A DNA stretch of 64,000 nt, from positions 2,553,001 through 2,617,000 of the forward strand of contig NZ_CP012401.1 in the NCBI RefSeq assembly GCF_001305595.1. The letters are read 5' to 3'. The notes beneath the pieces were generated by a model. That model searched no databases. It saw only the letters and a program-made list of their open reading frames with translations, and had not been told where the DNA came from. This DNA comes from Azospirillum thiophilum (lineage in GTDB: Bacteria; Pseudomonadota; Alphaproteobacteria; Azospirillales; Azospirillaceae). Below are positions 36,093 through 44,079 of the stretch, piece by piece. Position numbers and translations under genes: made by a program. How positions within the stretch are numbered: the stretch's first letter is position 1; each line of letters begins with the position of its first letter.

Positions 36093-37691
36093 ATGCTCTA
36101 TTTTTCGCGCTGGAAGATTTACATGATCGTGGCGATCTGCGTCGCCGGGGTCATCCTGATGCTGCCCAACTTCATGGGCCGCGGCACGCTGGCGGCACTG
36201 CCGTCCTGGTACGCCAACACCCGGGTTTCGCTGGGTCTCGACCTGCGCGGCGGATCGCATCTGTTGCTCGAGGTCGACATGGCCACCGTCATCCGTGACC
36301 GGGTCGAAGGTCTGGTCGACGGCGCCCGGCAGCAGCTGCGCACCGCCAATGTCGGCTACACCGCGCTGAATGCCGGCGACCGCGCCGTGACCGTCCAGCT
36401 ACGCGATCCCGCCCAGGCCGACGATGCGGTCAAGGCGTTGCGCCAGTTGGCGAGCCCGATCGGTGCCTCCGCTCTCGGCGGCGGCGTGCCGGACCTGACC
36501 GTGTCCGTCGACGGCTCCACCGTGACCGTGGCGCTGAGCGAGGTCGCCCTGCGCGACCGCGCCACCCAGGCCATCGAACAGTCGATCGAGATCGTCCGCC
36601 GCCGCATCGACGAGACCGGCGTGAACGAGCCGACCATCGCCCGCCAGGGCAATGACCGCATCCTGGTCCAGCTGCCCGGCGTCGAGGATCCCGACCGCGT
36701 CAAGCGGCTGCTCGGCACCACGGCCAAGATGACCTTCCGGCTGGTCGACATGAACGCCGACCCCAACAGCGGCCGCGCCCCTCCGGGGTCGGAGATCCTG
36801 CCCTCGACCGAAGGCGACCGCTATCAGTCGAAATACGTCATCCGCAAGAAGGTCGAGGTCGACGGCGCGACGCTGCAGAACGCCACCGCCGGGACCAACC
36901 CGCAGACCGGCGAATGGGTGGTGAACTTCGAGTTCAACACCGCTGGCGCCAATCGCTTCGCCGAAGTGACCAAGCAGAATGTCGGCCGGCCCTTCGCCAT
37001 CGTGCTCGACAACAAGGTCATCAGCGCCCCCGTGATCCGCGAGCCGATCACCGGCGGCCGTGGCCAGATCAGCGGCAACTTCACCGCCGCCAACGCCAAC
37101 GACCTCTCCGTCCTGCTGCGTGCCGGCGCCCTGCCGGCGCCGCTGAAGGTGATCGAGGAACGCACGGTCGGTCCCGACCTGGGCGCCGATTCGATCCGCG
37201 CCGGCCTGACCGCCGTACTCGTCGGCTTCGTCATGGTCTGCATCTACATGATCGCGTGCTACGGGCTGTTCGGTTCCTTCGCCTGCTTCGCGCTGCTGAT
37301 CAACCTGGTGCTGACACTGGCGGCGCTGTCGCTGCTGCAGGCCACCCTGACGCTGCCGGGCATCGCCGGCGTCCTGCTGTCGCTGGGTCTGGCGGTCGAC
37401 GCCAACATCCTGATCAACGAGCGCATCCGCGAGGAGACGAAGAAGGGCCGCGGCGTCTTCGCCTCGATGGAAGCCGGTTTCAGCCGCGCCTACAGCACCA
37501 TCGTCGACAGCAACCTGACGACGGCGATCAAGATGGCGCTGCTGTTCATCTTCGGCACCGGTGCCATCAAGGGTTTCGCCGTCACCATCACCTTCGGCAT
37601 CCTCATCTCCATGTTCACCGCCACGGTGCTGGTGCGCCTGATGATGGTGACGTGGCTGCGCCGGACGCGTCCGGCCGCGTTGCCCGTCTGA
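36093..37691 (+). CDS. secD: Protein translocase subunit SecD
   Basis: The 532-residue inner-membrane protein uses the proton gradient with SecF to complete protein export. Helix 1 (about 9-28) leads to the periplasmic P1 domain with SLGLDLRGGSHLLLEVD and the internal RRRIDETGVNEP. The C-terminal five helices (about 370-520) contain the conserved GIAGVLLSLGLAVDANILI motif with Asp in helix 4. The length is normal for alphaproteobacteria. It is 11 bp upstream of secF. Confidence 0.96.
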   Translation: MLYFSRWKIYMIVAICVAGVILMLPNFMGRGTLAALPSWYANTRVSLGLDLRGGSHLLLEVDMATVIRDRVEGLVDGARQQLRTANVGYTALNAGDRAVTVQLRDPAQADDAVKALRQLASPIGASALGGGVPDLTVSVDGSTVTVALSEVALRDRATQAIEQSIEIVRRRIDETGVNEPTIARQGNDRILVQLPGVEDPDRVKRLLGTTAKMTFRLVDMNADPNSGRAPPGSEILPSTEGDRYQSKYVIRKKVEVDGATLQNATAGTNPQTGEWVVNFEFNTAGANRFAEVTKQNVGRPFAIVLDNKVISAPVIREPITGGRGQISGNFTAANANDLSVLLRAGALPAPLKVIEERTVGPDLGADSIRAGLTAVLVGFVMVCIYMIACYGLFGSFACFALLINLVLTLAALSLLQATLTLPGIAGVLLSLGLAVDANILINERIREETKKGRGVFASMEAGFSRAYSTIVDSNLTTAIKMALLFIFGTGAIKGFAVTITFGILISMFTATVLVRLMMVTWLRRTRPAALPV

Positions 37692-37702
37692 GAGGTCCTC
37701 CG

Positions 37703-38653
37703 ATGTTCCATCTCCGCCTCGTCCCCGACAACACCAAGATCCCGTTCATGAACGGCCGCATCACCGGCCTCGTCGTGTCGGCGGTCCTGTCCATCGCCTC
37801 GCTGGTCCTGTTCTTCCACCCCGGCCTCAACTACGGCATCGACTTCCGCGGCGGCATCGTCATCGAGGCGCGGACGCCGCAGGCGGCCGACTTCGCCTCG
37901 CTGCGCCATACCCTGTCGGGTCTCGGCATGGGGCAGGTGGCGCTGCAGGAGTTCGGGTCGCCCCAGGACGTGCTGATCCGGCTGGAACGGCAGCCCGGCG
38001 ACGACGCCGCCCAGCAGGTGGCCGCCGACAAGGTGCGCGGCACCTTGGCGCAGGCGGTGCCCGGCACCCAGGTGCGCCGCGTCGAGGCCGTCGGCGCGTC
38101 GGTCAGCGGCGAGTTGTTCGCCAACGGCATGCTGGCGCTGGGCCTCGCGATGCTGGCGATGCTCGTCTACATCTGGTTCCGCTTCGAATGGCAGTTCGGC
38201 GCCGGCGCCGTGGTGACTCTGCTGCTGGACATCACCAAGATCGTCGGATTCTACGCGATCACCGATATCCAGTTCAACCTGACGGCGGTGGCAGCGATCC
38301 TGACCGTCATGGGCTATTCGGTGAACGACAAGGTGGTCGTCTATGACCGCATGCGCGAGAATCTGCGCATCTACAAGAAGATGCCACTGCGCGACCTGAT
38401 CGACCTGTCGATCAACGAGACGCTGAACCGCACCGTCGGCACCTCGGTCTGCACCCTGCTGTCGATCATCCCGCTCGCCCTGTTCGGCGGCGAGGCGTTG
38501 CAGGATTTCGGCATCGTGCTGATCTTCGGCGTCATCCTGGCGACCAGCTCGTCGGTGTTCATCGCCGCCCCGATCCTGTTGTTCCTGGGCGAGAACCGTC
38601 TGCGCCGCGGCAGCCCCGAAGCGGCGGCGAGCACGCCGGCGGCCACGCCGTAA
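37703..38653 (+). CDS. secF: Protein translocase subunit SecF
   Basis: The 316-residue partner of SecD has helix 1 (about 20-38), the GIDFRGG motif near residue 48 and five C-terminal helices. The family motif VMGYSVNDKVVVYDRMREN lies in the fourth helix region. The ATG at 37703 follows GAGAGG by a suitable distance; the longer frame from 36914 runs inside secD and is not real. A short gap of 31 bp leads to the Mth938-like gene, so all four are probably one operon ended by the terminator at 39084. Confidence 0.96.
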   Translation: MFHLRLVPDNTKIPFMNGRITGLVVSAVLSIASLVLFFHPGLNYGIDFRGGIVIEARTPQAADFASLRHTLSGLGMGQVALQEFGSPQDVLIRLERQPGDDAAQQVAADKVRGTLAQAVPGTQVRRVEAVGASVSGELFANGMLALGLAMLAMLVYIWFRFEWQFGAGAVVTLLLDITKIVGFYAITDIQFNLTAVAAILTVMGYSVNDKVVVYDRMRENLRIYKKMPLRDLIDLSINETLNRTVGTSVCTLLSIIPLALFGGEALQDFGIVLIFGVILATSSSVFIAAPILLFLGENRLRRGSPEAAASTPAATP

Positions 38654-38684
38654 GGCCGGCGCCTACAGGGAAGGAGAGGGCAGC

Positions 38685-39059
38685 ATGGACATCACGCCGA
38701 TGATCCCGTCTGACCGTCAGGTCATCGACGGATTCGGTCCTGGGCAGTTCTGCATTTCCGGCCAATGGCGGGTCGGCGCGGTGGTGGTGCTGCCCGACCG
38801 CACCCAGGCCTGGGCGGCGACCGACGCCGCGTCCCTGACGCTGGATGATTTCGCCCCGGTCCTGGCGGCCGAGCCCAAGGTGGAGATCCTGCTGCTCGGC
38901 ACCGGTCCAACCATGCGGATGATCCCGAAGGAGCTGCGCAAGGCCCTGCGCGACCAGGGCGTGGTGGTGGAGCCGATGGACAGCCGTGCCGTCTGCCGCA
39001 CCTACAATGTCCTGCTGTCCGAAGGCCGGCGGGTGGCGGCGGCGATGCTGCCGGTGTAG
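38685..39059 (+). CDS. Mth938-like domain protein (NDUFAF3/DUF498 family)
   Basis: The 124-residue protein belongs to the family of archaeal MTH938 and the mitochondrial complex I assembly factor NDUFAF3. Typical features are VIDGFGPGQFCISG near residue 17, the LLLGTGPTMRMIPKELR core near 69, and the VVEPMDSRAVCRTYNVLLSEGRRVAAAMLP end. Its reaction is unknown, if it has one. The position after secDF is common in alphaproteobacteria. NDUFAF3 and the NDUFAF6-like protein at 43198 are both complex I factors in eukaryotes, which may be coincidence. Confidence 0.88.
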   Translation: MDITPMIPSDRQVIDGFGPGQFCISGQWRVGAVVVLPDRTQAWAATDAASLTLDDFAPVLAAEPKVEILLLGTGPTMRMIPKELRKALRDQGVVVEPMDSRAVCRTYNVLLSEGRRVAAAMLPV

Positions 39060-39083
39060 CTGGGATATAGTGCCGAAAACGAC

Positions 39084-39117
39084 AAAGGCGCTCCGGATCG
39101 GAGCGCCTTTGCTTTTT
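39084..39117 (+). terminator. Strong Rho-independent terminator of the secDF operon
   Basis: A perfect 12-bp stem (AAAGGCGCTCCG / CGGAGCGCCTTT) with a 3-base loop runs into GCTTTTT, 24 bp after the Mth938-like stop. Because the 5' arm starts with AAA, it could also act weakly on the minus strand for sodB. Confidence 0.92.
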
Positions 39118-39134
39118 ACGGACACTCGCGGCGC

Positions 39135-39188
39135 CTACCCCAACCCCGACCCTCCCCCGCGCGACTGCGGAGGAGGGGAAAATGGGGA
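39135..39188. repeat. REP-like palindromic element between convergent genes
   Basis: The stretch contains CCCTCCCCCGC, six bases, GCGGAGGAGGGG, flanked by CCCCAACCCCGA and AATGGGG. This C-rich/G-rich hairpin type is a familiar dispersed extragenic repeat in proteobacteria. Being a dispersed repeat here is inference, since only one copy is in the window. Confidence 0.55.
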
Positions 39189-39204
39189 AGCGCCGGCCGG
39201 ATGC

Positions 39205-39798
39205 TTACGCGGCCAGCTGCTCGGCGGCGAAGTCCCAGTTGGCGAGGTTGTCGATCACCGCCTTGACGAAATCGGCGCGGCGGTTCTGGAAATCGACGTA
39301 ATAGGCGTGCTCCCACACGTCGATGGTGAACAGCGGCTTGTGGCCGTGCGCCAGCGGGGTGTCGGCGTTGCCGGTCTTGCCGATCTTCAGCTTGTCGCCA
39401 TCCAGGTACAGCCAAGCCCAGCCGGAACCGAACTGGGTCAGGGCGGCCTGGGTCAGCTCTTCCTTGAACTTCTCGACGCTGCCGAAATCGGCGACGATGC
39501 GCTGCTCCAGGGCCGCCGGCATCTTGCCGCCGTCCTTCTGCAGGCACTGCCAGAAGAAGGTGTGGTTCCACACCTGGGCGGCGTTGTTGAAGATGCCGAC
39601 CTTGGAAGCGTCGCCGACCGAAGCCTTGATGACCTCCTCCAGGCTGGCGTCGGCCAGCGGGGTGTCCTTGGTCAGGTTGTTCAGGTTGGTGACGTAGGTC
39701 TGATGATGCTTGTCGTGATGCAGGTGCAGCGTCTCCGACGAGATGTACGGAGCCAGAGCGTCATATGCATACGGAAGCGGCGGAAGTTCGAACGCCAT
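39205..39798 (-). CDS. sodB: Superoxide dismutase [Fe], cytoplasmic
   Basis: The 197-residue enzyme converts superoxide to oxygen and hydrogen peroxide. Metal ligands are H27, H79, D160 and H164 (the last two in DVWEHAYY). The Gln in NNAAQVWNHTFFW is on the N-terminal domain side, as in iron enzymes rather than manganese ones. No signal peptide is present. GAGAGGG lies nine bases before the ATG. The hpnE frame ends 6 bp upstream on the same strand, so the sodB promoter must lie inside the 3' end of hpnE, unless the two are cotranscribed. Confidence 0.95.
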   Translation of the reverse strand: MAFELPPLPYAYDALAPYISSETLHLHHDKHHQTYVTNLNNLTKDTPLADASLEEVIKASVGDASKVGIFNNAAQVWNHTFFWQCLQKDGGKMPAALEQRIVADFGSVEKFKEELTQAALTQFGSGWAWLYLDGDKLKIGKTGNADTPLAHGHKPLFTIDVWEHAYYVDFQNRRADFVKAVIDNLANWDFAAEQLAA

Positions 39799-39804
39799 TT
39801 GGAT

Positions 39805-41196
39805 TTACCCTCTCTTCTTTGATTGTCCTTCCGGGCCGCGCCTTGCGGACACGGCACCTCCGTCCGTCCAAATAGGCCGAAGGCCGAAGCTTGTGAAGGC
39901 CGGAAAAGGGTTGAAGCGCCGTATAGGGTTATTTCCGTTGGACAAAGCCGCCTCGGCAGCCCGGTTTCCCGAACGCACCGCCGCCTCCAACGTGGCGGGA
40001 AGCCCCGTTTCCGTCCAGTCGCCGGCCAGCAGCAGGTTGCGCCAGCGGGTTCGCGTGCCCGGCCGCCGTGCGACCGAGTCGGGAGACTGGTCGGGGGTCG
40101 CCCGCCGCTCCTTCACCACCCGGAACGGCCGACTCGGCTCCCCGAGTCGGCCCGCTTCGGCATTCAGGTGGGGAGCGATCTCCGCCCACAGCCTCGCGGC
40201 GATCTCCTCGGCCGGCAGACCGGCCAGCGCGTCGGCATCGCTGACGGTGACCGACAGCAGGTCGTCGCGGGCGAACAGCCATTCCGCCGTCCCGCCGACC
40301 AGCCCCAGGAAGGGCAGGCCGCCCGGCAGCCGCACCGGCTCGTCCAGCCGGACATGGAGATTGACGATGGCCGGCCCCGGCGGCGGCACCGTCAGGCAGG
40401 GCACCAGCCGCTCCGCGACCCAGGCCGGCGTCGCCAGCAGCACGCCGTCCGCCGGCCCGAGCATCACCTCGGCACCGGCCACAGACAGGCTGGCGACGCG
40501 GTCGCCGTCGAAGCGCAGCCCGTCGATTCGCGACCCAAGATGCAGCGCCGCCCCGGCGGCCTCCAGCCGTGCCAGCGCCGGATCGACGAAGGCGGCGGAC
40601 AGGCCACGCGGCGCCAGCACCGGCCGGCAGGCGGCCTCGCCCCGTAGCAGCGTCTCGCGCAGCACCGCGCCGAACAGCCGGGCGGAGACACGGTTCACCG
40701 GCCCGTTGAGCGCCGATACCGCCAGCGGTCGCCACAGCGGCTCGTAGAGGGCATTGCCGGGCGGCAGGCAGTCGGCGACGGTCTCGTCCCCGCCGGCGGT
40801 CAGCACACGCAGGGCGGCGAGATAATCGCGGGGACGACTGCCCGGCACCCGCCGCGCTTGGTCGAACAACCAAAAGCCGCCGGGCCGCAGGATCCAGCTC
40901 CGGTCGTCGCGCAGGTCGAGGAAGGGGAAGGCCGCCGGCCGCAATTCCTCCAGCGCGTCACCACCGCCGATGCGCCGGGCATAGTCCAGCAGCGCCCGGT
41001 TGCCGCTGAGCACCATATGGCTGCCGTTGTCGATGGAGCGGCCAAGCGTGGCGTCGTGGAAGCTGCGGCATCGCCCGCCGGCCTGCGGCGCCTGCTCATG
41101 GACGACGACACGCCGCCCACCCTCCACCAGCCTGACGGCGGCGGCCAGTCCGGCGAGACCGGCGCCGACGATGTGGACGGTCGGGGTTCCGCTCAT
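39805..41196 (-). CDS. hpnE: Hydroxysqualene dehydroxylase HpnE (FAD-dependent)
   Basis: The 463-residue flavoprotein reduces hydroxysqualene to squalene, the last of three steps replacing squalene synthase in hopanoid makers. The FAD motif is VHIVGAGLAGLAAAVRL near residue 7, then GGRCRSFHD and the C-terminal LLLAGDWTETGLPATLEAAVRSG. The ATG at 41196 was taken because the Rossmann fold follows at once. The C-terminal end is unusual: the usual end is near the Ala-rich helix after VRSG, but the frame continues about 45 residues to a TAA 6 bp before sodB. The tail looks non-conserved and lies over the region that should hold the sodB promoter. Confidence 0.9.
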   Translation of the reverse strand: MSGTPTVHIVGAGLAGLAAAVRLVEGGRRVVVHEQAPQAGGRCRSFHDATLGRSIDNGSHMVLSGNRALLDYARRIGGGDALEELRPAAFPFLDLRDDRSWILRPGGFWLFDQARRVPGSRPRDYLAALRVLTAGGDETVADCLPPGNALYEPLWRPLAVSALNGPVNRVSARLFGAVLRETLLRGEAACRPVLAPRGLSAAFVDPALARLEAAGAALHLGSRIDGLRFDGDRVASLSVAGAEVMLGPADGVLLATPAWVAERLVPCLTVPPPGPAIVNLHVRLDEPVRLPGGLPFLGLVGGTAEWLFARDDLLSVTVSDADALAGLPAEEIAARLWAEIAPHLNAEAGRLGEPSRPFRVVKERRATPDQSPDSVARRPGTRTRWRNLLLAGDWTETGLPATLEAAVRSGNRAAEAALSNGNNPIRRFNPFPAFTSFGLRPIWTDGGAVSARRGPEGQSKKRG

Positions 41197-41198
41197 TC

Positions 41199-42155
41199 TC
41201 AAGCGGCCGGCGGCAGGCCGAACATGCAACGTACCGCCACCCAGGCGCTTTCACGCCGCCCGACCCGCGATCGGACGGTCAGGTCGCGCCAACCGGCTGC
41301 ACGCAGGCGCCGCAGCAGCCGGTGATACAGCACCATCATCGCCGTCGCCGCCCACAGCGAGCCGCGTGCCCGTCCATCCAACGCCGCCCTCGCCTCGGCG
41401 AAGCGGGCCTCGGCCAGCGCGGCCAGCGCCTCGCAGGCGCGGGGCAGGGTGGGATGGGCCAGAACCTCGGCGGGGCGAACTGCAGCGATGTCGGCGGTGA
41501 TGCCGGCAGCCTGCAGCAGCTCGCGCGGCAGGTAGAGGCGCCCCATCTCGGCATCCTCGGCCAGATCGCGCAGGATGTTGGTCAGTTGCAGAGCCTCGCC
41601 GAGTGCCAGCGCGAACCGCTCGGTAGCTGGATCGGCACGGTCGAAGACGCGGATCGCCAGCATGCCGACCGCACCGGCGACGCGGCGGCAATAGAGGCGC
41701 AGCGTATCGAGGTCGGGAGCGCGCATGCCGCCGGGGCCGCCCCCGTCCCGGCAGCCTTCCGCCTCGGCGGCGACATCCATCGCCATGCCGTCGATCAGCG
41801 CCTCAAGCTCGACACGCGGCAGGCCGTAGCGGTCGATGGCTCCCTTCAGGGCGGCGGTCAGCGGGTCGCCCGGCGCTCCGCCGGCATACAGGTCGCGGAT
41901 GTCGCGCCGCCAGACGTCCAGCGCGGCACGCTTGGCGGCGGGTTCGCCCGGTTCGTCGGCGATGTCGTCGATGCGGCGGCAGAAGGCGTAGATGGCGAAC
42001 ATCGCCGCCCGCTTGGACGCGGGCAGCAGGCGCATCGGCCAATAGAAGGTGCTGCCCGAACCGGCAGTCACGGCCGCTGCCGTGTCGGGCACCTTGTCCG
42101 GCACTGCGCTGGATACCGGTTCCAGCGGGGCCGTCTCCAGCGGGGCAGGGGGCAT
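41199..42155 (-). CDS. hpnD: Presqualene diphosphate synthase HpnD
   Basis: The 318-residue trans-isoprenyl synthase condenses two farnesyl diphosphates to presqualene diphosphate. Both Asp-rich motifs are intact, RRIDDIADE near residue 58 and NILRDLAEDAEMGRLYLP near 200. The start ATG at 42155 has AGGA upstream; the longer frame to 42266 would overlap hpnC coding sequence. It ends 2 bp before the hpnE start, so they are probably coupled. Confidence 0.93.
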   Translation of the reverse strand: MPPAPLETAPLEPVSSAVPDKVPDTAAAVTAGSGSTFYWPMRLLPASKRAAMFAIYAFCRRIDDIADEPGEPAAKRAALDVWRRDIRDLYAGGAPGDPLTAALKGAIDRYGLPRVELEALIDGMAMDVAAEAEGCRDGGGPGGMRAPDLDTLRLYCRRVAGAVGMLAIRVFDRADPATERFALALGEALQLTNILRDLAEDAEMGRLYLPRELLQAAGITADIAAVRPAEVLAHPTLPRACEALAALAEARFAEARAALDGRARGSLWAATAMMVLYHRLLRRLRAAGWRDLTVRSRVGRRESAWVAVRCMFGLPPAA

Positions 42156-42201
42156 CTGTCGCTTCCTGGGCGGTGCACGTCGCGGCGTGCGGCCCGGGAG
42201 T

Positions 42202-43074
42202 TTATGCGGCGGAGAAGCTCCGCGCCAGCCCCCGCGCCACCGCCGCCAGCTTGTGGCCGGTTCCAAGCGTCACCCGCGCCTTCATCGGGTCGCGCGCCTT
42301 CAGCCGGCGCGAGAGCGATTCGGCAAGGCTGAGGATGACCGCCGCCTCCATCCGCAGGCCGCGATGCCGGATCAGGCCGGGCAGGGCGGCGGCACGTTCC
42401 AGCAGCCGGTCGGTATGCTCGAGCGCCTGGTCGAAGATCGCGCGCATGCGCGGATCGCTCTCGGCCTCCACAAGCCGTTCGACGCTGACACCCGACTCGT
42501 CGAACCAGCCGAGCGGGATGTAGCAGCGGCCGAGCTGGGTCCAGTCCTCCCGCGCGTCCTGCAGGTGGTTCAACACCTGCAAGGCGGAACACAGCGCATC
42601 CGAAGCGGGACCGGCCGCCACGCCCTCGCCATGCAGATCCAGCAGGTAGCGGCCGACCGGGTTGGCGGAGAAGCGGCAGTAAAGCAGCAGGTCGCTCCAG
42701 CTGTGGCAGCGGGCGCCGACCGCATCGCGGCGGAAGGCGCGCAGGACCTGCCGGGCATGGCGGTCGCTGACACCGGTCGTCTGCAGGCTCTCGCGCAGGT
42801 CGACGGCCGGCTTCAGGTAGGCATGCTTGGCCTGTCCGGAGGTCAGCGCGCGCTCGAGCGCCTCCAGGTAGGCCAGCTTGGTCTCCGGTTCGAGATCGGG
42901 GTCGTCCGCGATGTCGTCGGCAAGGCGGACGAACCGGTAGAAGGCTATCACATGCGGGCGCAGGTGTTTGGGGATCAGGCGGGAGGCGACCGGAAAATTC
43001 TCTCCCGTCTCGTCCTTGCGGGCGACCGGGCCGGTCTTGCGGGGTTTGGTCGGAGCGATGTTGAAATCCGTCAT
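42202..43074 (-). CDS. hpnC: Hydroxysqualene synthase HpnC
   Basis: The 290-residue squalene/phytoene-synthase-fold enzyme converts presqualene diphosphate to hydroxysqualene. The first Asp motif is RLADDIADDPD near residue 50, the second is HLQDAREDW near 172. The ATG at 43074 begins MTDFNIAP; the frame stays open upstream to 44070 but that part is antisense to the NDUFAF6-like gene. hpnC, hpnD and hpnE lie in order with gaps of 46 and 2 bp, a full squalene branch for hopanoid synthesis. The cyclase gene shc is not in the window. Confidence 0.93.
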   Translation of the reverse strand: MTDFNIAPTKPRKTGPVARKDETGENFPVASRLIPKHLRPHVIAFYRFVRLADDIADDPDLEPETKLAYLEALERALTSGQAKHAYLKPAVDLRESLQTTGVSDRHARQVLRAFRRDAVGARCHSWSDLLLYCRFSANPVGRYLLDLHGEGVAAGPASDALCSALQVLNHLQDAREDWTQLGRCYIPLGWFDESGVSVERLVEAESDPRMRAIFDQALEHTDRLLERAAALPGLIRHRGLRMEAAVILSLAESLSRRLKARDPMKARVTLGTGHKLAAVARGLARSFSAA

Positions 43075-43197
43075 GGGATCCCTGCCTGCTGCGCGTCGGG
43101 GCTGGCGGTGCGAGCGTGTGTGCTTCATATAGGCGTGGCAATCGGCTTTGGCCCGTCCTTCGATGGCTCCTCTCCTCTTTTTCCAATCGGGCATCCC

Positions 43198-44052
43198 ATG
43201 GTGAAGGCTGCGACCGACCTGTCCTATTGCGGACGGGAGGTTCGGAAATATGACAACGACCACTTTCTGACAGGTCTGTTCTCTCCGGCCGAAAGACGGG
43301 AGGCGATATTCGCACTCTACGCCTTCAACCTTGAGATCGCGAAGACCCGGGAGGTCGTTAGCGAACCGATCCTGGGCCAGATGCGACTTCAATTCTGGCG
43401 CGACGGCATCGAGTCCGTCTATGGGGACGGACCCGTACCCCGTCATGGCGTGATGGATCCGCTGGTCGAGGCCGCCCGCGGGCTCGGGCTGAGCCGCTCC
43501 CTGTTCGACCGGCTGATCGACGCGCGCGAGGCCGACCTGGACGACACACCGCCGGCCGATCTGGCCTGTCTGGTCAATTACGCCGAGGTGACCGGCGCGC
43601 CGCTGGTGCAGCTGGCGCTGGAGATACTGGGCGTGCGCGACGGGGCGGCGATGGCTGCCGGGCGCCACGCCGGCATCGCCTATGCCCTGGCCGGCATCCT
43701 GCGCGCCGCTCCCTTCCTGGCCCGTCAGCGCCGCCAGCTCCTGCCGGACGACCTGATGCGGCGCCATGGCGCGAAGAGCGAGGATCTGTTCGCCGGCCGC
43801 TCCACGCCCGAACTGCGGCCGGTGGTGGGAGAGATCACGGCGGTGGCCCGCAAGCATCTGGGCGAGGCGCGCGCCTTGCGCCGGCAGGTGCCGAAGGCGG
43901 CCATCCCGGCCCTGCTGCCGGCGACGCTGGCCGACCTGCATCTGGGCGTGATCGCCCGGGAGGGCAACGACGTCTTCGCCCCGCGCGTGCTGCTGCCGAA
44001 CCCGTTCCGGCAGATCAGGCTGGGCTGGGCGGCGCTGCGCGGACGCTACTGA
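43198..44052 (+). CDS. Squalene/phytoene-synthase-fold protein without Asp-rich motifs (NDUFAF6-like)
   Basis: The 284-residue protein has the isoprenyl synthase fold but lacks both metal-binding DxxxD motifs; the first site reads AFNLEIAKTREVV. The signature LGQMRLQFWRDGIESVY and YCGREVRKYDNDHFLTGLF identify it with the mitochondrial complex I assembly factor NDUFAF6, which is of alphaproteobacterial type. It is likely not an isoprenoid enzyme despite lying next to hpnCDE. It is divergent from hpnC with a 123-bp gap, and convergent with trmFO. Confidence 0.82.
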   Translation: MVKAATDLSYCGREVRKYDNDHFLTGLFSPAERREAIFALYAFNLEIAKTREVVSEPILGQMRLQFWRDGIESVYGDGPVPRHGVMDPLVEAARGLGLSRSLFDRLIDAREADLDDTPPADLACLVNYAEVTGAPLVQLALEILGVRDGAAMAAGRHAGIAYALAGILRAAPFLARQRRQLLPDDLMRRHGAKSEDLFAGRSTPELRPVVGEITAVARKHLGEARALRRQVPKAAIPALLPATLADLHLGVIAREGNDVFAPRVLLPNPFRQIRLGWAALRGRY

Positions 44053-44079
44053 GCATATCCGCACAGCCAAGACGGCCGA

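Noticed and set aside
39870-39960. sodB -35/-10 promoter inside the hpnE tail (TTGTCC and TATACG)
   Set aside because: The spacer is only about 14 bases, too short for a sigma-70 promoter, so no promoter was called there.
43075-44070. Upstream extension of the hpnC frame to 44070
   Set aside because: This part is antisense to the NDUFAF6-like gene and shows no isoprenyl synthase similarity.
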